Source of the DNA: Marinilactibacillus psychrotolerans
Lineage (GTDB): Bacteria > Bacillota > Bacilli > Lactobacillales > Carnobacteriaceae_A
DNA length: 64,000 nucleotides
Direction: 5' to 3'
NCBI RefSeq assembly: GCF_900101525.1
Contig: NZ_FMZD01000002.1
Span: forward strand, 1-64,000
The position numbers and the translations under genes were made by a program. The notes beneath the pieces were generated by a model. The model was not told the origin of the DNA, ran no database searches, and saw only the letters and a list, made by a program, of their open reading frames with translations. Shown one piece after another: positions 6,387 to 14,829 of the stretch (the stretch's first letter is position 1; each line of letters opens with the position of its first letter).

Positions 6387-8989
6387 CAATCGTTCAAAAA
6401 TTAGCATTCAAGCAGCTATGGTTGAACAAGAAACGCTCCTTGATCACGGTAATCGGAGTTGTCATCTCTGTTGCCATGATCACAGGTGTAATTACATTGG
6501 GTTTGTCTTTTGTAAATCTTTTACAACGTCAAGTCATCGCTAATGAAGGAGAATGGCATTTTTCTTATTCAAACGTCAATGCTGCACAACTGGAGGCAAT
6601 CGAACAAGATCAGAACCAAAAAGAAATTTTGATTAGTCAGGACGAAGGATACGCGGTGTTTGAAGGAAGTACAAATCCTGACCGTCCTTATTTTCTGGTG
6701 AGAAATTATAATAAAGCAGCTTTTGAGACTTTTCCGATTCATTTAAAAGAAGGAAGATTACCTGAACAGTCGAATGAATTACTGATGTCTGATTCTATCA
6801 GCAATCAAGATGCTTTCTCGTATAAAATCGGAGATACAATTGAACTCGAATTGGGTCAGAGAGTACCATCAGATGATTCTTCTAGAACACTGACGCAAGA
6901 GGATGCATATGTAAACTATGAAGGTGTTACGGAAGAGTTGAAGATTGAGAAATCAGTCGCTTATACAATTGTAGGAACAATGGAGACCCCCTTTTTTGAG
7001 AATAGCTGGAATCCAGGTTATGTATTCTTATCCTACAAAGATGAAAGTATGATAACGGGTAATCAAGAAACAGATGCTTACATTGTCATGGATCATCTGG
7101 ATCAGTCATCTCCAGACTATATTGAAGGTTTTGCAGAAACCCATGGTATCGGGGCAGTTGGTTCGCATGGTAATTTATTGAGATATTATGGTATTCTCTC
7201 TCAGGACCGAACACGAAACATGCTGATCACTTTATCAGCCATCGTCATTGTTATTATTGTGATTGGATCCGTCTCGTTGATTTATAACGCCTTTGCCATC
7301 TCTGTTTCAGAGCGGTCCAGACAGCTAGGAATGTTATCTAGTATCGGCGCAACGAAACGTCAAAAACGAAACGTAGTCTTTATCGAAGGCGTTTTGATAG
7401 GTGCTGTTAGTATCCCCGTTGGAATAGCAGTCGGTTATGCAGGAATTGCATTGACATTTTTGATATTCAATTCATTGATTAAACAGGCGATTGACACCAC
7501 CGAAAGTTTACATGTGGTCTTTTCTCCATGGACGATCTTGATTGCTTTATTGATTTCTATCGGTACACTGTTTCTTTCGACTTATATACCGGCAAAAAAA
7601 GCATCTGAAACGACGGCCATTGAAGCGATTCGTCAGACGCGGATGATTAAACTATCAAATAAAGCGGTTCGTACACCAAAACTAATACGCAAAATAGCTG
7701 GCATAGAAGGGGAGCTTGCTTCAAAGAATATTAGAAGAAATCGATCTGGTTACCGGGCAATTATTTTTTCTTTAAGTATCAGTGTCATATTATTTTTAAC
7801 CATCTCTTATTTTGCAACGAGCCTGACAAAGTCCAACGAATTATTGGAACAAGGTGTTAACTACGACATTGTGGCTACTTTAGAGCAGAGAGGAAAGGAT
7901 CCAATAAGTCCAGAACTGTATTCTAAACTGACAGGATTGGATGAGATTGATCAAGTAGCAGCAGTCAGCTGGATTTCGGGTACTTCATGGATTGAGGAGG
8001 ACAAAATCGCTGAAGAACTCGTTGGCTATGGACAGCTGGAAGATGGAAAATATCCATACGGCCTAACGATTTATGGACTGGATAACAAAACGATGAAAAG
8101 CTACGCAGCGGCTAACGATGTGGCATACGAGTCGATGACGAATACAGAAGACACGTTGATGATTGTTCAGCAAACCATACAATATTTAACAGAAGATGGA
8201 GAAGAAAATATAGTTGAAACAAAAGCACTGAACGCAGAAGTAAACGATGAAATAGTACCTGAATTTTACGACCTTGATACGGATAGCAACTTCAACCTAC
8301 CTGCTTTAAAAATTGCTGCTTTGGCGGATACCTCACCAATAGGTATTTCAAACACTGTCTCGTTGGGAATGTTGAACGTATTCGTTTCAGAAGACGTCTT
8401 CAACGCTTTAATAGACAATGAACAAGTGGAAGGTGATTTAGTCGAACGAGCTGTTTATTATCAAAGTGATCAGGCGCAATTACTCGAAAATAAATTAGAA
8501 GATATCCAAAAAGATTCAGGAGACACGAGTTTTTCTATATACAATAGACAAAGAGCAAAACAAAGAGGAGAACAAATTATTCTCTTAGGTTATGTTTTCT
8601 CAAATGCCTTTGTGATTCTGATTACGCTGATCTGTATCGCTACGATCTTTAACACGATCTCTACGAGTATCTCGCTCAGAAAAAGAGAATTTGCAATGTT
8701 AAGATCAATGGGGATGACGCCGAAAAGTTTTACAAAGATGATTCAACTGGAAAGTATATTCTATGGATTAAAAGCACTTGCGTATGGATTGCCGCTCAGC
8801 TTCTTGATGATTTATATTATTTACCGGGTATGGAGAACTAGATTCCAATTTGCATTTGAAATTCCATGGGTCGCTATGGTCATAGCAATAATCAGTGTAT
8901 TTGTAATCGTTGGACTCTCCATGATCTATTCAAGCCATAAAATTAAAAAAGACACTATCATAGATGGGTTGAAAGAAGAGAATATTTAA
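6383..8989 (+). CDS. FtsX-family ABC transporter permease, 868 residues
   Basis: This large permease has two FtsX/MacB-type halves. The first has TM1 at about 20-42, an extracellular region of about 240 residues, and three helices near 282-304, 335-360 and 384-404. The second has a helix near 461-480, a second extracellular region of about 250 residues, and three C-terminal helices from about 735 onward. Eight helices and two ectodomains distinguish it from BceB, which has ten helices and one ectodomain. It partners the ATPase encoded upstream. The likely role is antimicrobial-peptide response or envelope function. The substrate cannot be read from the sequence. Confidence 0.88.
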   Translation: MTIVQKLAFKQLWLNKKRSLITVIGVVISVAMITGVITLGLSFVNLLQRQVIANEGEWHFSYSNVNAAQLEAIEQDQNQKEILISQDEGYAVFEGSTNPDRPYFLVRNYNKAAFETFPIHLKEGRLPEQSNELLMSDSISNQDAFSYKIGDTIELELGQRVPSDDSSRTLTQEDAYVNYEGVTEELKIEKSVAYTIVGTMETPFFENSWNPGYVFLSYKDESMITGNQETDAYIVMDHLDQSSPDYIEGFAETHGIGAVGSHGNLLRYYGILSQDRTRNMLITLSAIVIVIIVIGSVSLIYNAFAISVSERSRQLGMLSSIGATKRQKRNVVFIEGVLIGAVSIPVGIAVGYAGIALTFLIFNSLIKQAIDTTESLHVVFSPWTILIALLISIGTLFLSTYIPAKKASETTAIEAIRQTRMIKLSNKAVRTPKLIRKIAGIEGELASKNIRRNRSGYRAIIFSLSISVILFLTISYFATSLTKSNELLEQGVNYDIVATLEQRGKDPISPELYSKLTGLDEIDQVAAVSWISGTSWIEEDKIAEELVGYGQLEDGKYPYGLTIYGLDNKTMKSYAAANDVAYESMTNTEDTLMIVQQTIQYLTEDGEENIVETKALNAEVNDEIVPEFYDLDTDSNFNLPALKIAALADTSPIGISNTVSLGMLNVFVSEDVFNALIDNEQVEGDLVERAVYYQSDQAQLLENKLEDIQKDSGDTSFSIYNRQRAKQRGEQIILLGYVFSNAFVILITLICIATIFNTISTSISLRKREFAMLRSMGMTPKSFTKMIQLESIFYGLKALAYGLPLSFLMIYIIYRVWRTRFQFAFEIPWVAMVIAIISVFVIVGLSMIYSSHKIKKDTIIDGLKEENI

Positions 8990-9039
8990 TCGAGTAATAG
9001 AAAATAGATAATCAAAGGACGACCATTTCATCTTTACGA

Positions 9040-9090
9040 AACCTGAAGACTTTACGTGACATGTGTCATGTGAAATCTTCAGGTTCTTTG
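9040..9090. terminator. Long hairpin between convergent genes
   Basis: AACCTGAAGA 9040-9049 pairs with TCTTCAGGTT 9076-9085. The inner TTTACGTGAC pairs imperfectly with GTCATGTGAAA. Only a short T-rich tail (CTTTG) follows. It probably ends the ABC operon and may act on both strands. Confidence 0.5.
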
Positions 9091-9202
9091 TACTTGTAAA
9101 ATTAAATAATAACTGTCTTATTGAATTCAACACTCGCTTATTCTCCGATGGTTAATTCCGGTGATATAAATAGTTCATTTTGTCTATTCAGGAATTCCCC
9201 GT

Positions 9203-10837
9203 TTACCTATATTGATACATAAACCTTTCCATATAATAAATAAAAGTTTGACTATAGAATCCCGGAAAGTACAAATCACTAGCATGTTCCCCGTAAGGCA
9301 TACGGATGATCGCAATTTCTGAGTTGTCATTCTCTGTATAAGCGTCTTTAAAGTTCTCCGCTACTAGTGGATCAACGATTGTGTCATGTTGACCTTGATA
9401 GACTAAAGCAGGTGGACTATCTTTCTCTACAAGTAAGGCAGGATCAACTAATTCTTCTTCTCCGGTAATGTCCTGATATCCAGCTAGACCGTTTGCGGGA
9501 TAAATCGGAATGATCCCATTCACAGTCAGCCTCTCGTCTAATAGTTTAGTATACTCGCCACTAGACAACCCTAGGGCCACTGCATTCGCCAGATGTCCTC
9601 CCGCCGAACCGCCTGAAATGAATACTGAGTCTATATTCGCAGCATATTCTTCATGATGATCTGCCAGATACGTTGTGAAAATCCCTAAATGACGTACCAT
9701 ATCATCGATTGAAAAATTACCAGAAACTTCATCAGGAACAGTAGAGAATTTAACAAATTGATCTTGGTCGTTCAAACCGTATTGTAGATCAAAAACGATG
9801 TATCCCTGCGCAGCAAAATACTTATTTATCTGTGCAAAGTTTTCAGCGCCTTTATCACCTGTATTCCATCCGCCCCCATGAATTCTAATTAAGGTAGATC
9901 CTTTTCCTGGTAGCTGTTTTGCGTCTGTCGGAGGCGTATAGGCATCGAATCTTAGTTCCAATCCTGCATCGACCCCCTCTGTTCCTTCGTAAAATAAGAC
10001 ATCTTCAGTGACGTTATAATCTGTTGAGGGAATACCAAAGAAATAAGCCGGAATTGAAACTGGACTACTCATAAATTGAGGATTGTTTTCTCCAATCGTA
10101 TGCCATTCTTGACCGAATGCTTTAGTATAGTCAGTTTCTGATTCATTGAATAGTGATGGAAGCGTCACTAAAGGTAAACTGAAAACAGCAAATAGAGATA
10201 AGCCGCAAAATAAAACCAGAAGTCCGTATATGGATCGCAATTTGAGCCTAGAAATTTTCAATAAAATGCCTGCAACACTTAGAAAAATAAATCCATAAAA
10301 TAAGCTATACTGAGAAATAAGAACTTGTAATAAGCCTATATCTATACCTGTAACCATGGAGAAGGCTAAAAAAGCGCCGCCTAGTAAAAATAATCCTAGT
10401 ATAATTGTCAGAACAAGTTTAGCAACTTCTTTTGCTTTATTTTGAGATTGATAGCGTGAAAAAGAGAGTCTATCAGCGGATCTAGTGGTATGTTGAAACG
10501 GCGCACGAGTGATTACAGCGCCTAAAATCATCATCAGAAAAAGAATAACAATTGAGAACAAACTTCTGGATGATTCATTTGTAGGAGATAGAGAAGCAAT
10601 GGTGTTCGATAACATCACAGCTACCATTCCCAAGCTGGACAATATAAGATAAGTCATATCTAACTTTTTAAAACGGCTTCCGATTATGCTGGCAAGAATA
10701 TTACCAGTCAACGTAATAATCAACAAGAATCCATAACTATTCAAAAAGATAGGATTAAAGGGAAAGAGCAGATAAGCAATACTAAGTAAAAATAAAATGA
10801 TATTCAAAACAAATAGGGACTTAAAAAAAAGTTTCAT
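9203..10837 (-). CDS. Membrane-anchored alpha/beta hydrolase (esterase-like)
   Basis: This 544-residue protein has two parts. An N-terminal membrane region (about 1-225) holds six or seven helices. A C-terminal alpha/beta hydrolase domain (about 280-544) resembles the BD-FAE/HSL-like esterases, with oxyanion HGGGW (320-324), nucleophile elbow GGSAGG with S411, and likely acid D485 (GQHDTIVDP) and H518 (GEHASD). The membrane topology would place the enzyme at the membrane face. The substrate is unknown, with a lipid or cell-wall ester possible. A GTGGAG Shine-Dalgarno lies about 8 nt before the ATG. It is convergent with the ABC operon. Confidence 0.8.
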   Translation of the reverse strand: MKLFFKSLFVLNIILFLLSIAYLLFPFNPIFLNSYGFLLIITLTGNILASIIGSRFKKLDMTYLILSSLGMVAVMLSNTIASLSPTNESSRSLFSIVILFLMMILGAVITRAPFQHTTRSADRLSFSRYQSQNKAKEVAKLVLTIILGLFLLGGAFLAFSMVTGIDIGLLQVLISQYSLFYGFIFLSVAGILLKISRLKLRSIYGLLVLFCGLSLFAVFSLPLVTLPSLFNESETDYTKAFGQEWHTIGENNPQFMSSPVSIPAYFFGIPSTDYNVTEDVLFYEGTEGVDAGLELRFDAYTPPTDAKQLPGKGSTLIRIHGGGWNTGDKGAENFAQINKYFAAQGYIVFDLQYGLNDQDQFVKFSTVPDEVSGNFSIDDMVRHLGIFTTYLADHHEEYAANIDSVFISGGSAGGHLANAVALGLSSGEYTKLLDERLTVNGIIPIYPANGLAGYQDITGEEELVDPALLVEKDSPPALVYQGQHDTIVDPLVAENFKDAYTENDNSEIAIIRMPYGEHASDLYFPGFYSQTFIYYMERFMYQYR

Positions 10838-11238
10838 AATTTCACTCCACGGTCTGATGATTAAGCTGAAATCATCTAAAAGATTTATTACTTAGTCTAT
10901 TGTATTCAATAAAATAATAAGTTGCAATGTTGACGTAATTCGCTTTTTTCTTTTTGAATTATAAAAGAGGGTAAAAAATCTTGAAATAAGTCATATCTTG
11001 TAACAACCCATTACTAAGAGTGGAAAAGTTTAACCTAGTGATTATTCAACATGGTCGATTTGATTAATCATTTTTCTCTGTTAATATAAGCTTTAATACT
11101 ATCTTAAAAAGATATCTAGTCATTTTTAGAACGAAAGATTTTTTAATTAGTCTTGGAAGTATTGGTGGACAACTAATCCATTAAACCATTTAAATAAAGA
11201 GAATGTCATAATTTTTGCAAAACTGGGAGGAAGCTTAA
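10838..11238 (+). other. Intergenic region between divergent genes
   Basis: This 401-bp AT-rich stretch lies between divergent genes, so it should hold both promoters. I see no strong consensus pair, no RNA gene and no credible small frame. A GGGAGGAAG Shine-Dalgarno lies just before the start at 11239. Confidence 0.3.
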
Positions 11239-12345
11239 ATGTCATTGATTGTCAGAACGGGACCGCAGGAATATGAATGTCAAATTGGTGTATTATCGAC
11301 GTTAAATGAAAGGCTGATATCGCATGGATATAAAAAGGTGTTATTGATCCATGGAGAAGCTTCGTGGCGAGTCGCACAACCTTATCTTTCAAATTTTTTG
11401 GAAAATGGAACCCCTTCTTCAACTTTAAGTTTATTTAACGGGGAATGTACATATGCTGAAGTCGATCGGATTGCTTTGTTGGCTCAAGAGATAGGTGCGG
11501 ATGTCATTATGGGGGTTGGCGGTGGGAAACTTTGTGACACAGTCAAATATGCAGCAGTAAAAGTAACAGGCATTCAATCTGTTTTGATACCAACATTAGC
11601 CAGTAACTGCGCCCCATGGACACCACTTAGTGTAATGTACAACGAAGAAGACGTTTGTCTGGGGTTCGATATCCATAATGAACAAGTGAGTATACTTTTG
11701 ATTGATCCAGAGCTAATTATGGGTTCCCCTGTTAAGTATTTTACTGCAGGAATTGCAGATACGTTAGCAAAATGGTACGAGTCAGATATGATTTTATCTC
11801 AGCCAGAACACCAAGCTAATGCATTTTTGTTGATGGCTCGAGCAGCGGCGCTGAATTGTAGGGATAGTATTGTTCAATCTGGGGTTCAGGCAGTTTCAGA
11901 TTTGAGGTCACAATTACTGACACCAGCATTTATACAAATAGTTGAGACCATTATTGCGATAAGCGGACTAGTTGGTGGGTTAGGAGATCAATTTGCTCGA
12001 ACGACAATTGGCCATGCGGTCCATGATAAAATCACGATTTTTCCAGAATCGCACGATTATCTGCATGGGGAAAAGGTTGCTTATGGGGTTATGGTTCAGC
12101 TCGCTTTTGAAGGTAAATGGAGTGAAATTGATCAGCTGATGATGTTTTACGATGAACTGGTTTTACCAAAATCACTGGTAGATTTAAAACTGGGTCATTT
12201 AACTGAACAGCAAGTTGCAGATTTTGCAAATGAAATTGTTCACGATAATGCGCTCGTTAGTTCTGGCTATGTTGTAACACAAGAAGGTCTCTGTCAGGCT
12301 ATGAATACGTTGGAGACATATATAAAAGTGAAATCGGCAGGATAA
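11239..12345 (+). CDS. Iron-containing alcohol dehydrogenase family protein, GldA/HcxA-like
   Basis: This is a 368-residue NAD(P)-dependent polyol or hydroxy-acid dehydrogenase. The Rossmann part has the GVGGGK nucleotide-binding turn (92-97). The metal site is predicted as D174 (GIADTLAKW), H259 (IGHAVHD) and H276 (LHGEKVAYG), matching the zinc ligands of glycerol dehydrogenase. Length is normal for the family. True glycerol dehydrogenases and 2-oxo-acid reductases of the YbdH/HcxA type share this fold, and I cannot choose between them. It is monocistronic, with a strong Shine-Dalgarno and a terminator 100 bp downstream. Confidence 0.82.
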   Translation: MSLIVRTGPQEYECQIGVLSTLNERLISHGYKKVLLIHGEASWRVAQPYLSNFLENGTPSSTLSLFNGECTYAEVDRIALLAQEIGADVIMGVGGGKLCDTVKYAAVKVTGIQSVLIPTLASNCAPWTPLSVMYNEEDVCLGFDIHNEQVSILLIDPELIMGSPVKYFTAGIADTLAKWYESDMILSQPEHQANAFLLMARAAALNCRDSIVQSGVQAVSDLRSQLLTPAFIQIVETIIAISGLVGGLGDQFARTTIGHAVHDKITIFPESHDYLHGEKVAYGVMVQLAFEGKWSEIDQLMMFYDELVLPKSLVDLKLGHLTEQQVADFANEIVHDNALVSSGYVVTQEGLCQAMNTLETYIKVKSAG

Positions 12346-12444
12346 GTCAGTGGTTAGTTTAAAGAAGGATAAAAATATACTGGAAGCAGTATTGCTGTCA
12401 GTGCTGTCTATCAGCTGAGCAAGGGCAAGATTACACAAAAGTAA

Positions 12445-12491
12445 AGAGGCCCAAACTATGAGAATTGTAAGCATAGTTTGGGGCTCTTTTA
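12445..12491 (+). terminator. Rho-independent terminator of the dehydrogenase gene
   Basis: Bases 12445-12460 pair with 12472-12487 (16 bp, one mismatch, core CCCAAACTATG). TTTT follows. Confidence 0.8.
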
Positions 12492-12618
12492 ATTCCTTAG
12501 GCTAACTAGAGAAAGATAGAAACAAGTAATTATTAACGTAGCGCGGAACCTGTTTTTTGATGGATTTACTTAAAAGAATGTTAAGAACGTCAAGGGGAAA
12601 AAGAGTATCAGCATAAAT

Positions 12619-13569
12619 TTAAGATATAAATGACTTTATATCCTCTATGACCTGAGCACAATTCAGCGAACTCTGCAAAGGCATCTTATGACTTTCAATG
12701 CGATTGTTTTCTAAACAGAACATTGCCTCTTTTATTTCACTTGAAAAGTCATCTCCTTCAAAGGGGGATTCATAACGATGAGGGGACTGACCATCCAGCT
12801 GAACAGTATAGCTTGTAGGTCTATGAAAATTCTCAACAGTGATTGTTCCTAATTCGCCAATAATCGTTGCTAGAGCAGGCTTATTTCTATCAAAAGCAGT
12901 CTCTATCTGAACAGTTAGATTGTTTGTTTTTAGAGTAGCATTAACATAAGTTTCGATAGCATAAGACCCTTTCTCATAATCAACCTGTTCTACCGTTAAA
13001 GGTTCATGAATAAGCCCATCTAAGAATCCAATATTATATATCCCTAAGTCTAGCAAACAGCCGCCTTGTTCTGGCAAATAATGGTAAGTAGTATGCTCTA
13101 TAGGAATCTCTTTACACAGCGAGGATGATAAAGATGTTAATTCACCAATTGTTCCTTGTTGAATGACTTCTTTAATATGATCATATACTGGAACATATCT
13201 ATTCTTCATTGCCTCCATGAAAAGAACCCCTTGTTGCTGAGCGATCGTTTTGATTTCTTGCATTTGTTGGGCATTCATTGTCGCGGGTTTCTCGCAAAGA
13301 ACGCTTTTGTGATTTAATAAGGCTGCTTTAACCCACTCATAGTGATATTTATGGGGTAATGACAAATAAATAATTTGAACATTTTCGTCTTTGATGAGCT
13401 GATTGTAGTTATCATATATTTTTTCACAGCTAAATTTCTCCTGAAAAGCCTCTGCTTTTTCTAAAGTTCGGTTTGCAATAGCGTATAGACTTCCAGATTC
13501 AGTTTTACTCAAACTTTCAGCGAACCTATGGGCGATATTTCCGGCGCCCATTATACCCCATTTGATCAT
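12619..13569 (-). CDS. Gfo/Idh/MocA family NAD(P)-dependent oxidoreductase
   Basis: This 316-residue protein opens with a Rossmann dinucleotide motif (KWGIMGAGNIAHRF). It carries the family CEKPATMN motif near residues 92-99, and the C-terminal half is the alpha/beta substrate domain. Relatives oxidise or reduce sugars, inositols or trans-dihydrodiols. The specificity here cannot be set from sequence. The Shine-Dalgarno GTAGGAGG lies about 8 nt upstream of the ATG. It is a single gene, convergent with the GldA-like gene. Confidence 0.85.
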   Translation of the reverse strand: MIKWGIMGAGNIAHRFAESLSKTESGSLYAIANRTLEKAEAFQEKFSCEKIYDNYNQLIKDENVQIIYLSLPHKYHYEWVKAALLNHKSVLCEKPATMNAQQMQEIKTIAQQQGVLFMEAMKNRYVPVYDHIKEVIQQGTIGELTSLSSSLCKEIPIEHTTYHYLPEQGGCLLDLGIYNIGFLDGLIHEPLTVEQVDYEKGSYAIETYVNATLKTNNLTVQIETAFDRNKPALATIIGELGTITVENFHRPTSYTVQLDGQSPHRYESPFEGDDFSSEIKEAMFCLENNRIESHKMPLQSSLNCAQVIEDIKSFIS

Positions 13570-13809
13570 ATAAATTCCTCCTACTCTCTTTTAACGCTTT
13601 CAATACCTAAAAGTATACCACGGATAGTTTTTGCGCAATTTAAATTTTTTATTTTACAATTTTACGATGGTATATAAAGGATTTAAGAAGATATGCTGCA
13701 TTAGATCTCGCCGCAATTATGGTAAAAAAGAATTCAAGTAGGGAATTAGAGTAATAGCTAAAAAAAAATTGATTTTAAATCACCTATATAAATGATTATC
13801 AAGACAAAA

Positions 13810-13850
13810 TGTAAGCGCTGTTGATTTTGGTTAGATGCCTATGTTACACT
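13810..13850 (+). promoter_or_regulatory. Candidate promoter with imperfect cre-like site
   Basis: TTGATT 13821-13826 and TACACT 13845-13850 are 18 bp apart, predicting transcription from about 13856. TGTAAGCGCTGTTG 13810-13823 resembles a CcpA cre box but lacks the terminal CA. It overlaps the -35. CcpA control is therefore only a possibility. Confidence 0.35.
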
Positions 13851-13940
13851 TAGGTTACATAGAAATGGAATGCTACCCGTACGGGGCATAACCTAGATTT
13901 ATCTCGAGGCTTACTCGGGATGAGTTTAGGTTTTTTATTT
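13851..13940 (+). promoter_or_regulatory. Leader attenuator with mutually exclusive hairpins (riboswitch-like, unclassified)
   Basis: The terminator stem 13890-13908/13914-13932 is 19 bp, uninterrupted if four G-U pairs are counted, with loop GCTTA and a T6 tail. It ends only 4 nt before the Shine-Dalgarno of the next gene. A competing pairing joins TAGGTTA 13851-13857 to TAACCTA 13889-13895, which covers the first bases of the terminator stem. Within this alternative fold, 13870-13889 forms a small hairpin (ATGC/GCAT, CCC/GGG, loop GTAC). This is the logic of a transcription-attenuation leader. I do not recognise it as a known riboswitch class. Confidence 0.55.
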
Positions 13941-13957
13941 AAAGGAGGAGAAAATAG

Positions 13958-14322
13958 ATGTACAAAAGAACAATGAAGATGGGCTTAAGCTTCGCATTGG
14001 CAGGATTTGTGCTGAGTGCGGGGAACACTTCTGGAGAAAATCATTGGAAGACACCAAAAGATTCAGAACCTTGGTTAGACAATGGACAGAGTGGACAGAA
14101 GAAAATAAAGAAACGTTATTTTTGAATGCCGACCAGTCGAGTGCAAAAGCAAAACTAGGACAAATCGATTATACTTATACAGATATCTTGAGTGCTATTG
14201 AAGCAGATACCACGATCAGTGAGGAAGAAAAAGAAGCACTAATTTCTGAAGTATTGAACAACCGCTGGTTCAGTGATAAGTTAGATGAAAAACAGGATAA
14301 CCTTTCTGATTTCGATAAATAA
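13958..14322 (+). pseudogene. Small secreted protein gene with a -1 frameshift
   Basis: ATG 13958 has an excellent Shine-Dalgarno (AAAGGAGGAG) and encodes a signal peptide (MYKRTMKMGLSFALAGF, then VLSAG). This frame soon runs into TTSS-poor, low-quality sequence and stops near 14124. A second open frame, continuing to TAA 14320-14322, encodes an acidic helical protein (RFRTLVRQWTEWTEEN and onward, ending DNLSDFDK) but has no Shine-Dalgarno of its own. Adding one base in AAAA 14037-14040, or in GGGG 14020-14023, joins them into a 121-residue exported protein. It could be a real mutation, a sequencing error or programmed slippage. The family is unknown. Confidence 0.6.
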
Positions 14323-14340
14323 ATATTAGCGAGAATAGGG

Positions 14341-14376
14341 AGACGACTTTGATGATTATCAGAGTCGTCTTTTATA
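14341..14376 (+). terminator. Rho-independent terminator of the secreted-protein gene
   Basis: AGACGACTTTGA 14341-14352 pairs with TCAGAGTCGTCT 14359-14370 (12 bp, one G-U). TTTTA follows. Confidence 0.75.
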
Positions 14377-14409
14377 AGGATAGATCAAATAATTAGAAAC
14401 AAAGATTGA

Positions 14410-14598
14410 TTATTTAATTTTATTGGTTAAATACAATACGATAGAAAGAGAAAGGCAATAAGCCATAAAACCGATAATCATATTAGGCCACAAATCACTA
14501 AGATCATGACCAAAGAACATTAGAAGAATAGCTGCGATTCCCCATCCTAATATACTGGCAAATATAATACTATAAAGGTTGAATTTCTATTTATTCAA
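14410..14598 (-). pseudogene. Small two-helix membrane protein with an early nonsense codon
   Basis: On the minus strand a strong Shine-Dalgarno (AGGAGGGG) precedes TTG 14598-14596. The frame reads L-N-K-stop-K-F-N-L-Y-S and then stays open for 59 codons to TAA 14410. The downstream part is clearly a membrane protein, with helices around IIFASILGWGIAAILLMFF and NMIIGFMAYCLSLSIVLYL and a basic end. The stop is TAG at codon 4, one transition away from CAG (Gln). The gene is either recently inactivated or miscalled at one base. The only in-frame ATG is at codon 27, too late for the first helix. Confidence 0.6.
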
Positions 14599-14780
14599 CA
14601 ATTCCCCTCCTATATAAATAATGCTGTTTACAAATCTTATTATAAATATTAGTATTTCGATTTTAAAGGAATGTTTATAAGGTCGAATAGAGGGAACGGA
14701 TTAGTTTCTCTTTTTGAACAAAGTAAGCCGACAAGAGTGAACTGGATTAATTTTTACCTATAAATATTATTGTTATACTG

Positions 14781-14825
14781 AAAAACGTCAGAAATCAGTG
14801 ATTATGCTGACTTCTGACGTTTTTA
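14781..14825 (-). terminator. Bidirectional-type terminator after the BCCT gene
   Basis: CGTCAGAAATCAG 14786-14798 pairs with CTGACTTCTGACG 14807-14819 with one mismatch. The stem is flanked by AAAAA and TTTTT. It lies directly after the BCCT stop on the minus strand. Confidence 0.8.
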
Positions 14826-14829
14826 CCAT

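Noticed and set aside
11160..11190. GGTGGACAACTAATCC looked like part of a T-box or other leader
   Set aside because: No specifier loop, no TGGNACCGCG box and no terminator hairpin before the gene at 11239.
13870..13889. Possible guanidine-II (mini-ykkC) type hairpin
   Set aside because: The loop GTAC and stem do not match the required ACGR loops, and the second hairpin with such a loop is missing.
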